From positions 1 through 51,443 of the forward strand of contig CAZYVH010000011.1 of assembly GCA_964650905.1 (NCBI GenBank): 51,443 bases of DNA, written 5' to 3'. This document shows positions 43,550 through 51,443 of this stretch, piece after piece (position 1 is the stretch's first letter; each line of letters opens with the position of its first letter). This stretch comes from SZUA-36 sp964650905. Its GTDB lineage: Bacteria > Pseudomonadota > Gammaproteobacteria > Xanthomonadales > SZUA-36. The position numbers and the translations under genes were made by a program. Under the pieces are notes generated by a model, which was not told where the DNA came from, ran no database searches, and saw only the letters and a program-made list of their open reading frames with translations.

Positions 43550-44224
43550 ATGGGAACATTTTCACGCATGCGTTACGTCATTGCCGCCAACATCAATTCA
43601 CTGCTGGAAAAGGCCGAAGATCCGGAGAAACTGCTCAGGGCACTGATCCGTGAGATGGAGGACGCGTCTGAAGACGCCCGTCTCGCCAGTGCTGATCTGC
43701 TGGCCGAACAGGCACACCTGGCCCGTATGCAGACCCGCCTTGAGCAGGAAATCGGCGAATGGACTGAACGGGCGGAAAAAGCTGTGCAAACCCGCCGGGA
43801 TGACCTCGCCCGCACCGCCCTTAAATCAAGGGCAGACCTGGAACAGGCACTACATTCAACCAAACAGGAGTCCAGCAACCTGGATGAGCGTGTCACACAG
43901 CTTGGTTTCGATATGGAGACACTGAAAACCAAACTGGCTGAGGCCAAGACGCGGTTGAAGGACATCAGCATACATCATGGTGCCAAACATAAAGGTGGCA
44001 AGACCAGTCATCTGCAAGCCCTCTCCCCAACCGAACGAAAAGTGCGCCGAGCCATGGGCCGCTTCGAGCGACTGCAGTCACAGGTCGAGCGTCTTGAAGC
44101 ACGCGTACGCTCCTATGAACTCGGCGGTGCCGCTGTGAACGTATGGGAAACCACGCAGACCCCGCAAGACCCGGCTATCGAAGCTGAACTGGAAAAAATG
44201 AAGCAGCGTATTACAGCCTCATGA
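43550..44224 (+). CDS. pspA: Phage-shock protein A (PspA/IM30 family)
   Basis: 224 residues from ATG 43550 with GAAGGAG upstream; an upstream frame to 43469 crosses the promoter. FSRMRYVIAANINSLLEKAEDPEKLLRALIREMED is the PspA amphipathic helix and first coil, followed by long coiled-coil helices (residues 35-190). It binds stressed inner membrane and blocks proton leakage. pspB/C are not next to it; the downstream gene is convergent. Its stop abuts the MATE gene stop. Confidence 0.92.
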   Translation: MGTFSRMRYVIAANINSLLEKAEDPEKLLRALIREMEDASEDARLASADLLAEQAHLARMQTRLEQEIGEWTERAEKAVQTRRDDLARTALKSRADLEQALHSTKQESSNLDERVTQLGFDMETLKTKLAEAKTRLKDISIHHGAKHKGGKTSHLQALSPTERKVRRAMGRFERLQSQVERLEARVRSYELGGAAVNVWETTQTPQDPAIEAELEKMKQRITAS

Positions 44225-45598
44225 GCCGGTGATCGCCGGTGTGTGTAACAACCTGGCACTCTTGATCATGAAACGGGTAAACAACAGAACTGCCCCGAAT
44301 GACAAGCCGACAATCATACCGATCCACATACCGGCGGGTCCCATCAATTTGTTGAAGGTCAGGTAATAACCCACGCTCAGGCCGAGTATTAAATAAGAGA
44401 GTATATTGATAAACATCGGCACCAATGTGTCTTTCAGACCCCTGAGGGCACCGGCCGAGCAAATCTGTATTCCATCGGAGTATTGAAATATAGCTGAATA
44501 GAACAACAGGCCCACGGCGATGGAGGTGATGGCCGCATCATCGGTATACATCCCTACAATATAATGTGGCAGGAACAACATCGAAGAAGCGGAAAGGGTT
44601 TGTGTGACCAACAGGATGGAAAAACCGATCAGACCCGCATAACGTGCCGCAGCAGGATCACCTCTGCCAATGGCGTTTCCCACCCGCGTGGTCATGGCAC
44701 TGGCCAGACCCAGGGGTACCATGAACATCAGGGCGGAATAGTTGATCGCGATCAAATGGGCCGACGTCGGCAAGGGTCCCAGACGGGCGATCAACAATGC
44801 GGCCGCGACGAACAAACTGCCCTCGACAAATATTCCCATGGCGATCGGCAGGCCAATACGCACCAGCTTCATTATCGCCACCCGTTGTGGCCAGTCCCAG
44901 CGGGCGAATAATTCAAAATTTTTAAAATGTGGGTGCCTGCGCACAAACAGAAACATCAACAGCAGTTGTGCCCAGATCACGACCGATGTGGCAATACCAA
45001 CACCCTGGGCGCCCAGGGCCGGCAAGCCCAGCTTGCCGAACATCAAGATGTAATTGAGCGGTACATTCAGCAACACACCGAGTAGACCAATATACATCGT
45101 CGGCCGGGTGTAACCGCTGCCTTCACTAAAAAAGCGCAATAGAAAAACAAGACACATCGCCGGCGCACCCCAGGCCAGAGCGCGCAGATAGACTACAGCG
45201 GTCGGTATGATCGAAGCGTCCACCTCTATCCAGCGCATCACGCGCTCACCGTATAGCAACAACAATACAAACGGAACGCCCACCGCCAGTGCGATCCAAA
45301 AACCCTGACGGACCGCCTCCCCGGCCTGAGCGCGGTCGGCAGCACCATCCAGGTGTGCAACGACCGGCTGTACAGACATCATCAGGCCGAGTATAAACAT
45401 CAGCGCGGCCGACCACAGGGCGCCACCGGTGGAAATGGCCGCCAGTGCAATTTCCTTCTGCGGCAATCTGCCGGCCATCAGCGTGTCAACAAAATTCATA
45501 CTGAAACCAGCGACCAGACCGATCATGACCGGTGCCGCCAGTTGCAGTGTCCTGAAGATTTCGGCAAGGTGGTTCTTATGTGTGCTGGCGTTGGTCAT
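44219..45598 (-). CDS. MATE-family multidrug efflux transporter
   Basis: 459 residues from ATG 45598 (frame open to 45649, where the extra 17 residues overlap the divergent promoter region). About 12 helices in two MatE halves: LAAPVMIGLVAGFSMNFVDTLMAGRLP at the start, GPAGMWIGMIVGLSFGAVLL at the end. It exports cationic compounds using Na+ or H+ (NorM-like). It is divergent from the DUF3667 gene with about 50 bases between. Confidence 0.9.
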   Translation of the reverse strand: MTNASTHKNHLAEIFRTLQLAAPVMIGLVAGFSMNFVDTLMAGRLPQKEIALAAISTGGALWSAALMFILGLMMSVQPVVAHLDGAADRAQAGEAVRQGFWIALAVGVPFVLLLLYGERVMRWIEVDASIIPTAVVYLRALAWGAPAMCLVFLLRFFSEGSGYTRPTMYIGLLGVLLNVPLNYILMFGKLGLPALGAQGVGIATSVVIWAQLLLMFLFVRRHPHFKNFELFARWDWPQRVAIMKLVRIGLPIAMGIFVEGSLFVAAALLIARLGPLPTSAHLIAINYSALMFMVPLGLASAMTTRVGNAIGRGDPAAARYAGLIGFSILLVTQTLSASSMLFLPHYIVGMYTDDAAITSIAVGLLFYSAIFQYSDGIQICSAGALRGLKDTLVPMFINILSYLILGLSVGYYLTFNKLMGPAGMWIGMIVGLSFGAVLLFTRFMIKSARLLHTPAITGS

Positions 45599-45647
45599 TT
45601 GGGACAATCGATGGCAATCGGGCATTGTACACGAGAGCAAATAGAAC

Positions 45648-46811
45648 ATGAGTAAAAATCAACTTTCAACACAAAGTGAAGATTCAGATGTGCGGCCCGC
45701 TGCCGTGGACCCGGCACTCACGCTGGCCCAAAAAAAACTTGCCGGTTCAGCCTGTTGCTTGAATTGCGGAACACCCCTCAGAGGCCCGTATTGTTACTAC
45801 TGCGGTCAGCCCGACCGTAATTTTATGCGCTTTTTCCCGGCCCTTTTAAGGGACCTGATGGAGGATTTTCTCGACCTGGACTCGCGTTTCATGCGCACCA
45901 TCAAACCGCTGTTGTTCAAACCGGGCCGTCTGACACGTGATTTTCTTTCCGGCCGCCGCTTCCGTTATACGCCACCCATGCGTTTGTACATGTTTGCCAG
46001 CATTGTATTTTTTCTGCTGGCGGCGTTGCTCTCGGGTAACGCGATCAGTCTCGATAAAAAAAACAGCGTGAAACATGTCATCGCCAGTGATTTCCAGATC
46101 AGAACCGGTAGCGCCGTGGAAGACCAGAAGCTCAATGAGGCGCTCGACAAACTTCCCGAAGACAACAAAAAAGTACAAACAGATGACGCCCGGACGCAGA
46201 CGGAAAACGATGGTGAGGAAGCTGAAAAGCCAATGTTTGATACCGGTGAATTCAGCTTTAATGATAAACCCTGGAACCGGGAGACCAACCCGGTGGACAT
46301 CCACTGGTTGCCAGACTGGATCAACGACCGCATCAATGACGAAATCGAGCATTCACCGCAAAAGGCGGAACAGATCAACAACAATCCCAACTTGATCGTT
46401 GACAAGGTGTTCGACATCTTGCCCGTCACGATGTTTGTGCTGCTGCCGGTCGTGGCGCTGATATTCAAGTTCTGGTACCTGTTTGCAAAACGTTACTACG
46501 TCGAACACCTGATATTCTCACTGCACAACCACGCTTTCCTGTTTGTTAGTCTTGTCCTGATCCTGTTGCTCGGTGAGGCGGATGATCTGCTCACCAGTCT
46601 TGGATATCAAACAAGTGCAAGTGTCAGTAACTGGCTGGTCACCGTCATCGCTGTCTGGATACCCGTTTACCTGCTGGTTTCACTGCGTGTGGTTTATCGA
46701 CAGACCTGGCTGCTGACGCTGGGAAAATTCGCCGTAATCGGCTTCAGTTACCTGTTGTTGCTCACCATGGTCACAAGCATCGTGGCCATCGCCAGTTTTG
46801 TTTTGTTATGA
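45648..46811 (+). CDS. DUF3667 zinc-ribbon membrane protein
   Basis: 387 residues. N-terminal zinc ribbon CCLNCGTPLRGPYCYYCGQP (C-x2-C-x9-C-x2-C type), then RDLMEDFLDLDSRFMRTIKPLLFKPGRLTRDFLSGRRFRYTPPMRLYMFASIVFFLL, the core of DUF3667. An acidic, low-complexity insert (about residues 130-250) separates it from four C-terminal membrane helices. Function unknown. It is probably monocistronic. Confidence 0.88.
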   Translation: MSKNQLSTQSEDSDVRPAAVDPALTLAQKKLAGSACCLNCGTPLRGPYCYYCGQPDRNFMRFFPALLRDLMEDFLDLDSRFMRTIKPLLFKPGRLTRDFLSGRRFRYTPPMRLYMFASIVFFLLAALLSGNAISLDKKNSVKHVIASDFQIRTGSAVEDQKLNEALDKLPEDNKKVQTDDARTQTENDGEEAEKPMFDTGEFSFNDKPWNRETNPVDIHWLPDWINDRINDEIEHSPQKAEQINNNPNLIVDKVFDILPVTMFVLLPVVALIFKFWYLFAKRYYVEHLIFSLHNHAFLFVSLVLILLLGEADDLLTSLGYQTSASVSNWLVTVIAVWIPVYLLVSLRVVYRQTWLLTLGKFAVIGFSYLLLLTMVTSIVAIASFVLL

Positions 46812-46867
46812 AACCACCCGTTCAACGTGTGCTGCCGTGCCATGACAGGCGATCATCAATTCGGTGT

Positions 46868-48384
46868 TCAGGTATATCGCTCACACACATACCGGTACGC
46901 CGCACGTAAACCCAGGGCATCGCCACCCACGGGCCGGCCTGGCNNNNNNNNNNNNNNNNNNNNNNNNNNNNNNNNNNNNNNNNNNNNNNNNNNNNNNNNN
47001 NNNNNNNNNNNNNNNNNNNNNNNNNNNNNNNNNNNNNNNNNNNATACCGGTACGCCGCACGTAAACCCAGGGCATCGCCACCCACGGGCCGGCCTGGCCG
47101 GGCCGTCTGGTTCCAGGCCCAGGTATCGATGTGCACCCAGTTAATATCGGGATCGACAAAATATTCAAGAAACAACGCAGCGGTAATACAGCCGCCGTAA
47201 TGGGTGTTGCCGACATTATTGATATCTGCAATTTTACTTTTCAACAAGTCCCGGTAAGGCGGATAAAGCGGCATCGCCCACAAAGGATCCTCTTCGCGTT
47301 CACCGGCAACAACCAGTTCGTCAGCAATTTTGACATCATTGCTGAAAACCGGTGGCAGGTCAGTACCCAGCGCCACACGCGCGGCCCCGGTCAGAGTCGC
47401 AAAATCGATCACCAGGTCCGGTTGCTGTTCACAAGCACTGGCCAGTGCGTCGGCCAGAACGACACGGCCTTCGGCATCGGTGTTAGCAATTTCGACATGC
47501 AGACCTTTGCGCGTGCCGATCACGTCGCCCGGGCGGTAAGCGTTTCCGGACACCGAGTTCTCAACCGCCGGGATGATGACCAGGAGCTGCACCGGTAACT
47601 GTGCCTGCATGACCAGTTGTGCCAGGGCCAGTACATGTGCCGCACCACCCATGTCCTTTTTCATCAGACTCATGCCGGAGCCGGTTTTCAGATTCAAGCC
47701 ACCGGTATCAAAACACACACCCTTGCCAACGAGTGCCAGCAGTGGGTCTTCTGGCTTACCCCATTGCATCTGCAATAAACGCGGTTCACGCGCCGATGCC
47801 CTGCCGACGGCGTGAATGGCAGGATAGTTTTCCGTCAAAAGGTCCGCACCTCGAATGACCGTCATGCGGGCGGCATGGTGATCGGCCAGCAACTGCATGG
47901 CATCTCCAAGTTGTGCCGGGCCCATATCCTCAGTCGGTGTATTGACCAGGTTACGAACCAGTGCATGGGCTGCCAGCAAACCCTCTGCCTGCCGCGCGAT
48001 ATCATCATCCAGCAGCAGTGACGGCATCACATTTTGCGCTTTGCGGTAAGTTTCGAACCGGTAGCACCCCAGGCCCCAGCCCAAAGCGGCCTGCAGACGC
48101 TGCTCACGGTCCCAGTCGGCGACCACGACATAATCACCGGTCGGGAGTTTTTCCGGCAGGGCCGCCAACTGGTACAACCAACCCGTCGGCTGCATACCAA
48201 ATATATAACCATGCAGGTCACCGTTAGCGTCCGGTATGCTGCACAATTCACCGGCGTGTGCGCTGAAGCCTGACGCCTGCACCCACTTGCGCTGATTCCC
48301 CGGTGCATCCTCCAGCCATTGATCGAGACCCGCAGAAGGTACGGGATAAAGAGGTATTCCGTGACCGGAACGGGTAAAACTCAT
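46868..48384 (-). CDS. M17 leucyl aminopeptidase family protein, interrupted by a false gap
   Basis: The frame is open from ATG 48384 and crosses 100 N (46944-47043). Both sides of the gap carry the same ~54 bases, so merging them gives an intact protein ending ...AAYRYVCERYT with its stop at 46868-46870, about 456 residues. Seen motifs are KGVCFDTGGLNLK and NTDAEGRVVLADAL, with the metal-binding and catalytic Lys, Asp, Glu and Arg of M17 enzymes. The N-terminal domain is unlike PepA. It removes N-terminal residues from peptides in the cytosol. The ATG overlaps the stop of the upstream DegQ-like gene (TAATG). Confidence 0.9.
46944..47043. other. Artificial assembly gap (overlapping contig ends)
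   Basis: 100 N flanked by the same sequence: the ~54 bases ending at 46943 (ATACCGGTACGCCGCACG onward) recur from 47044. The contigs overlap and should be joined. Collapsing the repeat restores one reading frame through the aminopeptidase gene. Confidence 0.92.
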
Positions 48385-49739
48385 TAATCTATCCTCGCAA
48401 TGTAGCTTCGATTTTTTCGCCTGATCTGTAAAACAATACCACGCGTGCTACCTTGCAACGATGCTTTGAATTCAGCCAGACTACGAACCTGTTGACGGTT
48501 AACACCGGTGATGATGTCACCTTCCTCAAGACCTTCATAGGCCAGACGACTACGTGGGTCGAGTTCATCCAGTAAAACCCCTGTGTAATTTTTTTGTTTC
48601 AAGCGCACATTCAACTCGCTGAACCTGGCACCCTCGAAGCGCTTGTCCAGGTCACCGCCCTCCAGTTTGGGCAGCGCCTTGATGACCAGACTGGCCTGCC
48701 TGGTTTTTCCTTCCCGGACATATTGCACCTGCAAACTCTCACCCAGTGCAAGCTGGCCCTCCGAGTTGTAGAAGTCCTGGGCATTCTGGATGGTGTGCCC
48801 ATCAATACTGGCCAACACGTCACCGGGCGCCAGGCCGGCTTCATCGGCAGCTGATCCTGCGGTCACTTCTGCCACCAGTGCGCCCTGACTGGATTCCATT
48901 GCAAAGGCCCCGGCGAGATCCGCAGTCAAATCCTGTACGAATAAACCGAGAGTACCCCGGCGTACTTCACCAAAACGGATCAACTGGTCCATCACGTAAC
49001 GCGCCATACGCGAGGGGATGGCGAAACCAATACCGACATTACCACCGCTGGGTGTAAATATTGCACTGTTGATGCCGACCAGTTCACCACGCAGATTGAT
49101 CAATGCACCACCCGAATTACCCGGGTTGATGGATGCATCGGTCTGGATAAAGTTCTGGTATTCCAGACCACGCAGACCGGTACGCCCCAGGGCGCTGACT
49201 ATACCGGAAGTGACCGTCTGACCGAGTCCAAATGGGTTGCCGACTGCAACCACAAAGTCGCCCACCTGCAAACGGTCAGAGTCTGCCAGTGGCAAGGCCC
49301 TGAGGTCTTTCGCAGGAATCTGGATCACCGCCAGGTCAGAGTCCGGGTCGGTGCCTATGAGTTTTGCCTCGAGGCTGCGACCATCCTTCAAACCGACAGC
49401 AATTTCATCGGCACGTGCAATAACATGGTTATTGGTCAGCACATAGCCTTTCTCCGCGTCAACGACCACGCCTGAACCCAGGCTTTGTGAAACCCTTTCC
49501 CGGGGTGTGTCGGGCACGTTAAAAAAACGCCGGAATATTGGATCGTCCAGCAACGGACTGCGCACGCGCACACGGGTTTGTGTGTAAACATTGACCACTG
49601 AGGGTGTAACTTCTCTTAATACCGGCGCCAGTGATGGCAATGTTTCACCATCAATGGCCAGGGGCAAAGCAGCGTTTACAAGCCCTGCACCCGACAACAG
49701 GGCAAGGGTAATCAATGTACGGCGGAAGGTCGTTTTCAC
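48384..49739 (-). CDS. degQ: DegQ/DegP-type periplasmic serine protease
   Basis: 451 residues from GTG 49739, which has GGGAG 7 bases upstream; ATG 49787 lacks a site and would put 16 residues before the signal peptide. S1C protease: His105 (LTNNHVI), Asp135 (DSDLAVIQI) and Ser209 (NPGNSGG) form the triad, with two PDZ domains (GTLGLFVQDL to EGDIITGVNRQQ). It degrades or refolds misfolded envelope proteins. It lacks the long LA-loop region of DegP. It overlaps the aminopeptidase gene, suggesting protein breakdown then peptide trimming. Confidence 0.9.
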   Translation of the reverse strand: MKTTFRRTLITLALLSGAGLVNAALPLAIDGETLPSLAPVLREVTPSVVNVYTQTRVRVRSPLLDDPIFRRFFNVPDTPRERVSQSLGSGVVVDAEKGYVLTNNHVIARADEIAVGLKDGRSLEAKLIGTDPDSDLAVIQIPAKDLRALPLADSDRLQVGDFVVAVGNPFGLGQTVTSGIVSALGRTGLRGLEYQNFIQTDASINPGNSGGALINLRGELVGINSAIFTPSGGNVGIGFAIPSRMARYVMDQLIRFGEVRRGTLGLFVQDLTADLAGAFAMESSQGALVAEVTAGSAADEAGLAPGDVLASIDGHTIQNAQDFYNSEGQLALGESLQVQYVREGKTRQASLVIKALPKLEGGDLDKRFEGARFSELNVRLKQKNYTGVLLDELDPRSRLAYEGLEEGDIITGVNRQQVRSLAEFKASLQGSTRGIVLQIRRKNRSYIARID

Positions 49740-49849
49740 ATGTGGCTCCCAGGTGATTTCATGCGCTTGAGACAACGTGTTTCCCATAGTGGTTCAGGCA
49801 GTTTAAGGCTACCAGTGTAAGGAATTATTCAGCACGCAAAAAAATTCGC

Positions 49850-49878
49850 TTGCGATTGTATTTAAAACAAGTTATACA
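49850..49878 (+). promoter_or_regulatory. Sigma-70-like promoter before the HNH gene
   Basis: TTGCGA (49850-49855), a 17-base spacer and TATACA (49873-49878). Start of transcription is expected near 49885, next to the ATG at 49887. There is no ribosome-binding site, so the transcript may be leaderless. Confidence 0.4.
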
Positions 49879-49886
49879 GCTTGTAA

Positions 49887-50495
49887 ATGGATTTACAGCA
49901 AAGAGTATTACGCACCGATGTATCCGGTATGCCGCTGGAGTGGATCGGATACCAGGACGCGGTCAGGCTGATTACGCTGGACCAGGTGCGTTATGCACTC
50001 GGTGAAACGCTCTATAAAATCCACGGCGGCACCAACGCCCTTTCAGGTGACCAAAGTGTAGTCCGGGTCAATGCCATCATTGCTACCGCCGGCCAGCATC
50101 CGCACAAGCATCTGTTTGCAGAAAACTACATCCCCCCACTGAGCAACAAAGCCTTGTTTCGTCGTGATCAGAACCTGTGTCTTTACTGTGGTGAGCAATT
50201 TCCGCATTTTATGCTTTCCCGGGACCATGTCAAACCACTGAGCCAGGGCGGGCTCGATCGCTGGGTAAATGTTGTCACTGCCTGCAAACGCTGCAACAAC
50301 CACAAGGCCGGTTATACGCCTGAGCAGGCGGGTATGCAGTTACTCGCCATTCCTTTTTCTCCCACCCACGCCGAATATGTCTATTTGCAGGGCCGGCAAA
50401 TCCTGACCGATCAGATGGAGTTCTTGTTGGCACATTTCCCGCGCAACAGCATCCTGCGCAAAAGGGTTGAACAGGGTCAGTCACTGCTGGTTTGA
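49887..50495 (+). CDS. HNH endonuclease domain protein
   Basis: 202 residues. Two zinc-binding pairs (CLYCG and CKRCN) bracket the HNH core LSRDHVKPLSQGGLDRWVNVVTACKRCNNHKAG (about residues 112-145). An N-terminal part, RVLRTDVSGMPLEWIGYQDAVRLI, is found in the widespread single-gene HNH family whose exact target is unknown. Not part of a visible restriction system. It is 3 bases before the 5'-3' exonuclease gene, which suggests DNA-end processing together. Confidence 0.85.
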   Translation: MDLQQRVLRTDVSGMPLEWIGYQDAVRLITLDQVRYALGETLYKIHGGTNALSGDQSVVRVNAIIATAGQHPHKHLFAENYIPPLSNKALFRRDQNLCLYCGEQFPHFMLSRDHVKPLSQGGLDRWVNVVTACKRCNNHKAGYTPEQAGMQLLAIPFSPTHAEYVYLQGRQILTDQMEFLLAHFPRNSILRKRVEQGQSLLV

Positions 50496-50498
50496 AAT

Positions 50499-51386
50499 GT
50501 GAGTCTTGATCCTGTTTACCTCATCGATGCCAGCATCTATATATTCCGCGCCTGGTTCTCAATCTCTGACGAATTTGCCAACACACGCGGTGAACCGACC
50601 AACGCTGTGTATGGTTTTACCGGTTTTTTGTGCAGCCTCATCGAACAGACCAATGCCCGCCACATCGGTGTTGCTTTTGACGAGTCGCTCAGCAGCAGTT
50701 ACCGCAATGAAATCTACCCGCCGTACAAAGCCAACCGTGACCCGGCGCCGATTGAGCTGAAACGCCAGTTCAAGTGGGCCCGGGGTGTGGCGGAGTCGAT
50801 GGGGTTGAGTTGTTTTGCCGATGACCGCTATGAAGCCGACGATCTGATCGGTACGCTGGCTGTCCACTGGCGCGAACGTGGCCACCCGGTCTGTGTCGTC
50901 ACCAGCGACAAGGACCTTGCCCAATTGATAAACAAACACGATACATGGTGGGATTTCAGCCGTAACCAGAAACTCGGTCACGCCAAAATCAAGGAGAAGT
51001 TCGGCGTCTACCCGGAGCAAATCTCAGATTACCTGGCCCTGACCGGTGATGCGGTCGACAACATACCCGGTGTGCCTGGTGTGGGCCCGAAATCAGCCGC
51101 GGCCCTGCTGAATCATTTTGATGACCTGGACACGCTGTGGGAACGACTGGATGAGGTACCCTACCTGCGTGTGCGTGGAGCCAAATCACTGCACCGGAAA
51201 CTGGCCGATAACCGGGCGGCGGCTGAACTGGCACAGCGCCTGACGGTGATTGAAACCGGTGTTCAATCCGCGTTGGACAATCCTGCTATTGAGCGTGGCG
51301 AACTGGACGAAGCACGTCTCAACCGTCTGTTCGATGAAATGGACCTGGGCCAGATGCTCAGGCGGCGTTGTTTGCTAACTGTTTAG
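50499..51386 (+). CDS. 5'-3' exonuclease / flap endonuclease (PolI N-domain family)
   Basis: 295 residues from GTG 50499. PIN-like 5'-nuclease: VYLIDASIYIFRAWFS, AFDESLSSSYRNEIYPPYKANRD, YEADDLIGTLA, VVTSDKDLAQLI and the helix-hairpin-helix ALTGDAVDNIPGVPGVGPKSA (several metal-binding Asp). Longer than E. coli Xni (251) and like the N-domain of DNA polymerase I. It trims 5' flaps. Start is only 3 bases after the HNH gene. Confidence 0.92.
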   Translation: MSLDPVYLIDASIYIFRAWFSISDEFANTRGEPTNAVYGFTGFLCSLIEQTNARHIGVAFDESLSSSYRNEIYPPYKANRDPAPIELKRQFKWARGVAESMGLSCFADDRYEADDLIGTLAVHWRERGHPVCVVTSDKDLAQLINKHDTWWDFSRNQKLGHAKIKEKFGVYPEQISDYLALTGDAVDNIPGVPGVGPKSAAALLNHFDDLDTLWERLDEVPYLRVRGAKSLHRKLADNRAAAELAQRLTVIETGVQSALDNPAIERGELDEARLNRLFDEMDLGQMLRRRCLLTV

Positions 51387-51390
51387 CGGG

Positions 51391-51443
51391 CTATCCTTTA
51401 GTTTTCTTCGCCTGTTGTTGCAGAAATTTCTGTAGGTTCGGCG
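51391..51443 (-). CDS. C-terminal end of an unknown gene, cut by the window edge
   Basis: Minus-strand frame reading PNLQKFLQQQAKKTKG then a stop at 51391-51393. It is a basic, Gln-rich tail. A neighbouring frame also runs to the edge, so the assignment is tentative. Confidence 0.3.
   Translation of the reverse strand, partial: PNLQKFLQQQAKKTKG

Noticed and set aside
46822..46867. Extension of the aminopeptidase frame beyond 46868
   Set aside because: Produced by the 100 N shifting the reading frame; collapsing the duplicated contig ends gives the stop at 46868-46870.
1..51443. tRNA, rRNA, CRISPR array or prophage genes
   Set aside because: I looked on both strands and saw no cloverleaf with a T-loop motif, no regular spaced repeats and no phage structural genes.

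Overview
The window looks like a scaffold from a facultatively anaerobic, denitrifying gammaproteobacterium. The evidence is an FNR-type regulator with all four cluster cysteines, oxygen-independent HemN, a cytochrome cd1 nitrite reductase, several TonB-dependent receptors, an Mla lipid-transport operon, SppA, MATE, PspA and a DegQ-like protease. I cannot name the genus. Three runs of exactly 100 N (13063-13162, 32209-32308, 46944-47043) mark contig joins. The third is artificial, because the contig ends on either side repeat the same ~54 bases.

Layout. 1-271: an inverted-repeat element (MITE-like). 272-7384: proline symporter, M20 hydrolase, DUF427 protein, an outer-membrane-like protein, cyclopropane fatty acid synthase and an acyl-CoA ligase. 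7420-9645: cobalamin riboswitch and BtuB-type receptor. 9684-18999: an anaerobic block with 2-hydroxyacid dehydrogenase, FNR, HemN, a heme-type TonB receptor, NirS carrying an extra N-terminal cytochrome c domain, and a porin. Good FNR-type boxes lie in front of hemN and nirS, so this block probably forms a small regulon with its own regulator next door. 19073-25297: NhaD antiporter, a complete TRAP transporter with its T-component lipoprotein, and a nucleotidyltransferase. 25469-26140: an orphan PuuD-type membrane protein.

26290-26785 carries no credible protein but a long, hairpin-rich, purine-rich RNA with its own strong terminator. It is the best candidate for something undescribed. It sits just upstream of mlaFEDC-mlaA (26914-30356). 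Next comes a five-gene peptide/opine-type ABC importer (30435-36034, broken by a gap), followed by a run of small poorly known genes (LEA14-like lipoprotein, DUF1232 protein, an unrecognised 382-residue protein, a minimal SET protein).

38629-51386 is mostly housekeeping: a glutaredoxin/A-type-like/rhodanese fusion, exonuclease III, DgkA, a Kazal-domain lipoprotein, SppA, PspA behind a sigma-54 promoter, MATE, a DUF3667 protein, an M17 aminopeptidase coupled to a DegQ-like protease, an HNH protein and a 5'-3' exonuclease. I saw no tRNA, rRNA, CRISPR array, prophage or intact insertion sequence.
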